From: Taeniopygia guttata
Lineage: Eukaryota > Chordata > Aves > Passeriformes > Estrildidae
DNA: 64,000 nt
Assembly: GCF_048771995.1 (NCBI RefSeq)
Contig: NC_133063.1
Location: forward strand, 69,879,514-69,943,513
Direction: 5' to 3'
Shown here: positions 60,746 to 64,000 of the stretch, piece by piece
How positions within the stretch are numbered: the first letter of the stretch is position 1
Layout of the letters: every line of letters begins with the position of its first letter
Notes under the pieces: generated by a model
Told to the model about the DNA's origin: nothing
Database searches by the model: none
The model's input: only the letters and a program-made list of their open reading frames with translations
Position numbers and translations under genes: made by a program

Positions 60746-61077
60746 GCCCCCACAGCCCCGCCGCCGGCGCCCGGCGCTCACCCTTGTGCGCGGGGGCGGC
60801 GCGGCGCGGCCCCCTCCGCCCGCGCCAATGGGGCCCGGGGGCGGCGCCGCGCTCGCCCCGCCCGCCGCCACCTGCGCGCCCGCCCCCGGCCCTGACCCCC
60901 GCCGGGCCGCGCCGAGCATCCCCGCCGCGCTGACCCCGCTCTGGCCCCGGCTCACGGGCACACCCCGGAGGACATTTTCCCGGCAGAGAGAGTTTTCGTT
61001 CACAACAGCATTGCTCGGATAGGATAAAAAGGTTTCTGTGTTTCCTTAGCAGAGCGTGGACTTGCTTTCGAGTGGCG

Positions 61078-61136
61078 AGCTTTAGGATGAGCAGCGCACT
61101 GTGAGCAGCTTTAGGATGAGCAGCACGCTGTCCGCA
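61078..61136. repeat. Two-copy 29-bp tandem duplication
   Basis: AGCTTTAGGATGAGCAGC occurs at 61078 and again 29 bp later, each followed by a near-identical CGCACTGT / ACGCTGT. Confidence 0.88.
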
Positions 61137-62989
61137 GCTGTTACCGGGGCGTTTGTCTCTGTGTATCTGTGTTTATTACCGCTTTAACTTTTGGTGATGT
61201 TAATCTTGGGGAGTGGAAATTGGAACCTACTTTTCCTCATCTTTCAGCTCTGTGTCTCTCTGAGGGTGATACTATCATAGTTACAAACTTGTAGACTTGT
61301 TTATCAACGTTTCTTCATCTAGAACTAACCCCAGAGCTGCCACATTGAGGATATATATTTGAATCAACATTTAAGTAAAATAACAATGAAAGGAAAAAAA
61401 AGTTCCAAGATGTTAATTAATTTCATCTTAATTGTATCACAGATCTACTACCTCCTGAATTTAGTAAGATATTTGATCACTGCTTTGTAATCTAAAAGTA
61501 AGTTTACTTTGCAGCAAAGATCACTGATTCATGCAAGCTCTCCACTTCTGTAGTAAACATTAAATTACTTCTCTGATATAATCTGAGCTATCATACTTTT
61601 TATAAAGGAAAAGGCCTTCACAAATTTTTGCCAGTATGTATTTGAAGTAATGATTTGAGTCCCTGGTTTCAGAATCAGAGATCCCCAAATTAAGTGAGAT
61701 GAAGCTTGCTTTGAACAGCAAAGCTGTTTGCTGCAAGTTTTCATGATACAAATCCAGAACTGACTTTAAGTGATTTCTATTAAGATATACATATGCGTTG
61801 CTTTTCTCCTCTATCTGTATATATTTTTTCTGTACAAATATGATAGTAGCAGGAAGGACATTAAAACTTTGTTATGGGTTTTATCTTGAAATCACATAAG
61901 TGAAATAGGAATATTAGAAAAATACATTAAAACCATGATATTAACAAATCAATTCCTGTTATGACTTTGTACCTACATGATTTCTTTTTAAAGTGATTCT
62001 AAAGCTTTTTGAAAAAAATGCAGATTGTGTTCAAATATTCTTTCAGACTATGTTCAAATTATAATTGTTCTTAAAAATGTATCCCTTTTCTTTGTCAGGT
62101 AGCATCAGGATGATATTTCGCACAAATGAAGACATTACAGTCAGCCCACTCAAAATTATAACTTTGACAGAATTTGTTTCTTCAGTGTGAGGTCAGAATT
62201 TTATAGCTGTCTTAGGAAGTGAAGTCTGAGGAAATAGAGGAGCATCCATCCCAAACAATATATTTTTAATCCATACTTCTTTATTTCCCAGAACTAACCC
62301 AGGTTTAGTTCAACTTGAAAACTATGCATTGGAGCAGGAAGACTGAATAGGTGTGCCACACAGTAATGTCAAGGTATGCTCACTTCACCTTGGAAAGCAC
62401 ATCTGGAGTGCTTTGTTAAGCCACTCTATGGATAATGCTTTTTTAATCAGAACCTCAGCACAGATTTCGGTTTAGCATGGGCTATGTGTAATCACTGTGG
62501 TAGTGTACAAGCCTAGTGTATGTGTTTGATCAGTTAGACAGCTCTTTAGCAGCGTCTTGAAAATGATTATTTATTGCTTTAACTAGCAAAATAGGAATCT
62601 TGAACAAAAGAAGCAATAGAAAGTGAAGCTTGGATATCAAAGGTGACTAGTGCTTTGATATAAAATCAAGAAAAGCTAGCTAGTCTTGTAGTTTTGAATA
62701 AATTTATCACTTCAAAATACATAGTCAACGAAACCAACTGTTTTATTCAAGTATATCAGCAGAAGGAAGGTTTCTTGGAAGAGAAGGAAGGATTGGGAAA
62801 TCATGTCTTGCTATTACAGCTATTTGCACAAAGCTCAGAGATGCACGTCTTTATTCCTGATGAGCTGACCATGTGAGCTGCTGTGTAGATTTTTGGGACA
62901 TCAGTTTGTTAGATAAAGCACAAGACTTCAAAAAGAGTGCACTATACCCTTTAAATTAAAGTGATATGTTATATGTACTTTCTCTAACA

Positions 62990-63020
62990 CTGATATTTTT
63001 AAGCTGATATTTTTAAGCTT
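62990..63020. repeat. Two-copy short tandem duplication
   Basis: CTGATATTTTTAAG occurs twice in tandem. Confidence 0.85.
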
Positions 63021-64000
63021 TCTCTGAATGTCTTGACACCAATTGTGATTTAAATAAATGATCTATTGCAGTTCTAATACTGCAAGGTTCATGGGTGGTG
63101 ATGGAACTATCCTTCTGTGCTCTTTTAAAATAATGAATTATCAAATAAGAAAATTGTGTTGTATTCTTTTAAAATTCACTCCAGTTCCCTCCTATAACCC
63201 ACAGAGGAAAATCTATGCCAACTGATGTGCCTCTGCACCACTGTACCAGAGAACATAGAGATTGGTCAGATTACAGTGTTATCTGTAGTCATAACCAATT
63301 TCTGATACTGGCCAGTGACAGCTACCTAAGGAGAAACTAGGCAAAAAGATTTACTGATATCAATGTGCAGTATTTCAGTTACCATTCTGGGATTTCTGCA
63401 TTTAGTAGTCCTTAATGTACTTTTTTCCTAAATTTTTTCCACTTATCACTGAACCCATGTAAACTCTTAATGGAATAAATATAAAAGTTTACTCCTCAAA
63501 AGCAGTCATTCCTTTATCTAAAATTCTTTAAAGTACTGAAAAGCACTCATAATATTACGGACATTTCAACAAGTAAAGCAAAAGAAAAAAAATGTGAGTA
63601 TCAGTAAAGACTTAGTCCAACATATGCTGACCTCTGTTCTAATGCAAGAATTGTTCTGTACAAATTCCTCAAAAGGAAAAAAGTTTTTAGCAGCTTAAAT
63701 TATTATCTCCATGGTTGCTTCTGCTTATGGGTTTGTAGTGTAACTGTAAATGGATTTTTACTGTATTGCTGTCTTTTAATTTGAGACACCTTTAATACAG
63801 AACTTTTTATCTTCTGGAAATATTTCTGTAACATGATTTTTTGTTTAAAATAATATTTGCAAAGTACTATGGCTGCCAATACATAAAGAACAACGCAGCT
63901 TCTTGTACACCAACACCCTCAAGTCATTCTCTTCAGGGCTGCTCTCAGTCTGTCTCTGAGCAGACAGTATTTGTGCTTGAGATTCCCCTGATCCAGGTGC

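Larger units (their letters stand above)
61001..64000. other. Upstream flank of GLDC, no gene recognised
   Basis: AT-rich sequence with two small tandem duplications (61078-61136 and about 62990-63020). No exon of a neighbouring gene could be recognised. Confidence 0.75.

Overview
This is a vertebrate nuclear window, almost certainly from a bird and probably a passerine. It is AT-rich with long introns. It carries several decayed CR1 LINE fragments, some with the typical 3' end (…CCATTCTATGATTCT…), and an LTR that resembles passerine ERVL LTRs. It holds two well-known genes in tail-to-tail (convergent) order. UHRF2 is on the + strand (3' half only) and GLDC is on the - strand (complete). In chicken these two genes lie together on chromosome Z, so a Z-linked segment is the likely source (inference from known synteny).

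Layout. Positions 1-2541 are an internal UHRF2 intron. Positions 2542-18920 hold the last eight UHRF2 coding exons: most of the SRA domain, a basic linker and the complete C3HC4 RING finger. All join in frame with GT-AG splice sites. One intron (14388-16240) is filled mostly by a 1429-bp solo LTR with a clean 5-bp target-site duplication. Positions 18921-22390 are the roughly 3.5-kb intergenic region, holding both 3' UTRs. Positions 22391-60745 are GLDC, the PLP-dependent P-protein of the mitochondrial glycine cleavage system. I could place all 25 coding exons. Their lengths sum to 3015 nt, giving 1004 residues plus stop with no frameshift or internal stop, and the PLP lysine falls at residue 738. 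One intron (after exon 21) uses a GC-AG splice pair. Exons 1 and 2 lie in a CpG island (about 60290-61000) that should contain the promoter. Positions 61000-64000 are upstream of GLDC, and I see no exon there.

The two genes do not form a pathway. UHRF2 is a nuclear reader of modified cytosine and a ubiquitin ligase. GLDC decarboxylates glycine in mitochondria. Their adjacency is conserved synteny, not an operon.

No previously undescribed system is evident. The items worth a second look are the LTR, the GC-AG intron beside a U/G-rich tract, a possible processed pseudogene in a UHRF2 intron, several near-perfect hairpins, and a CR1 copy that seems split by an insertion. Most of the sequence is ordinary intron.
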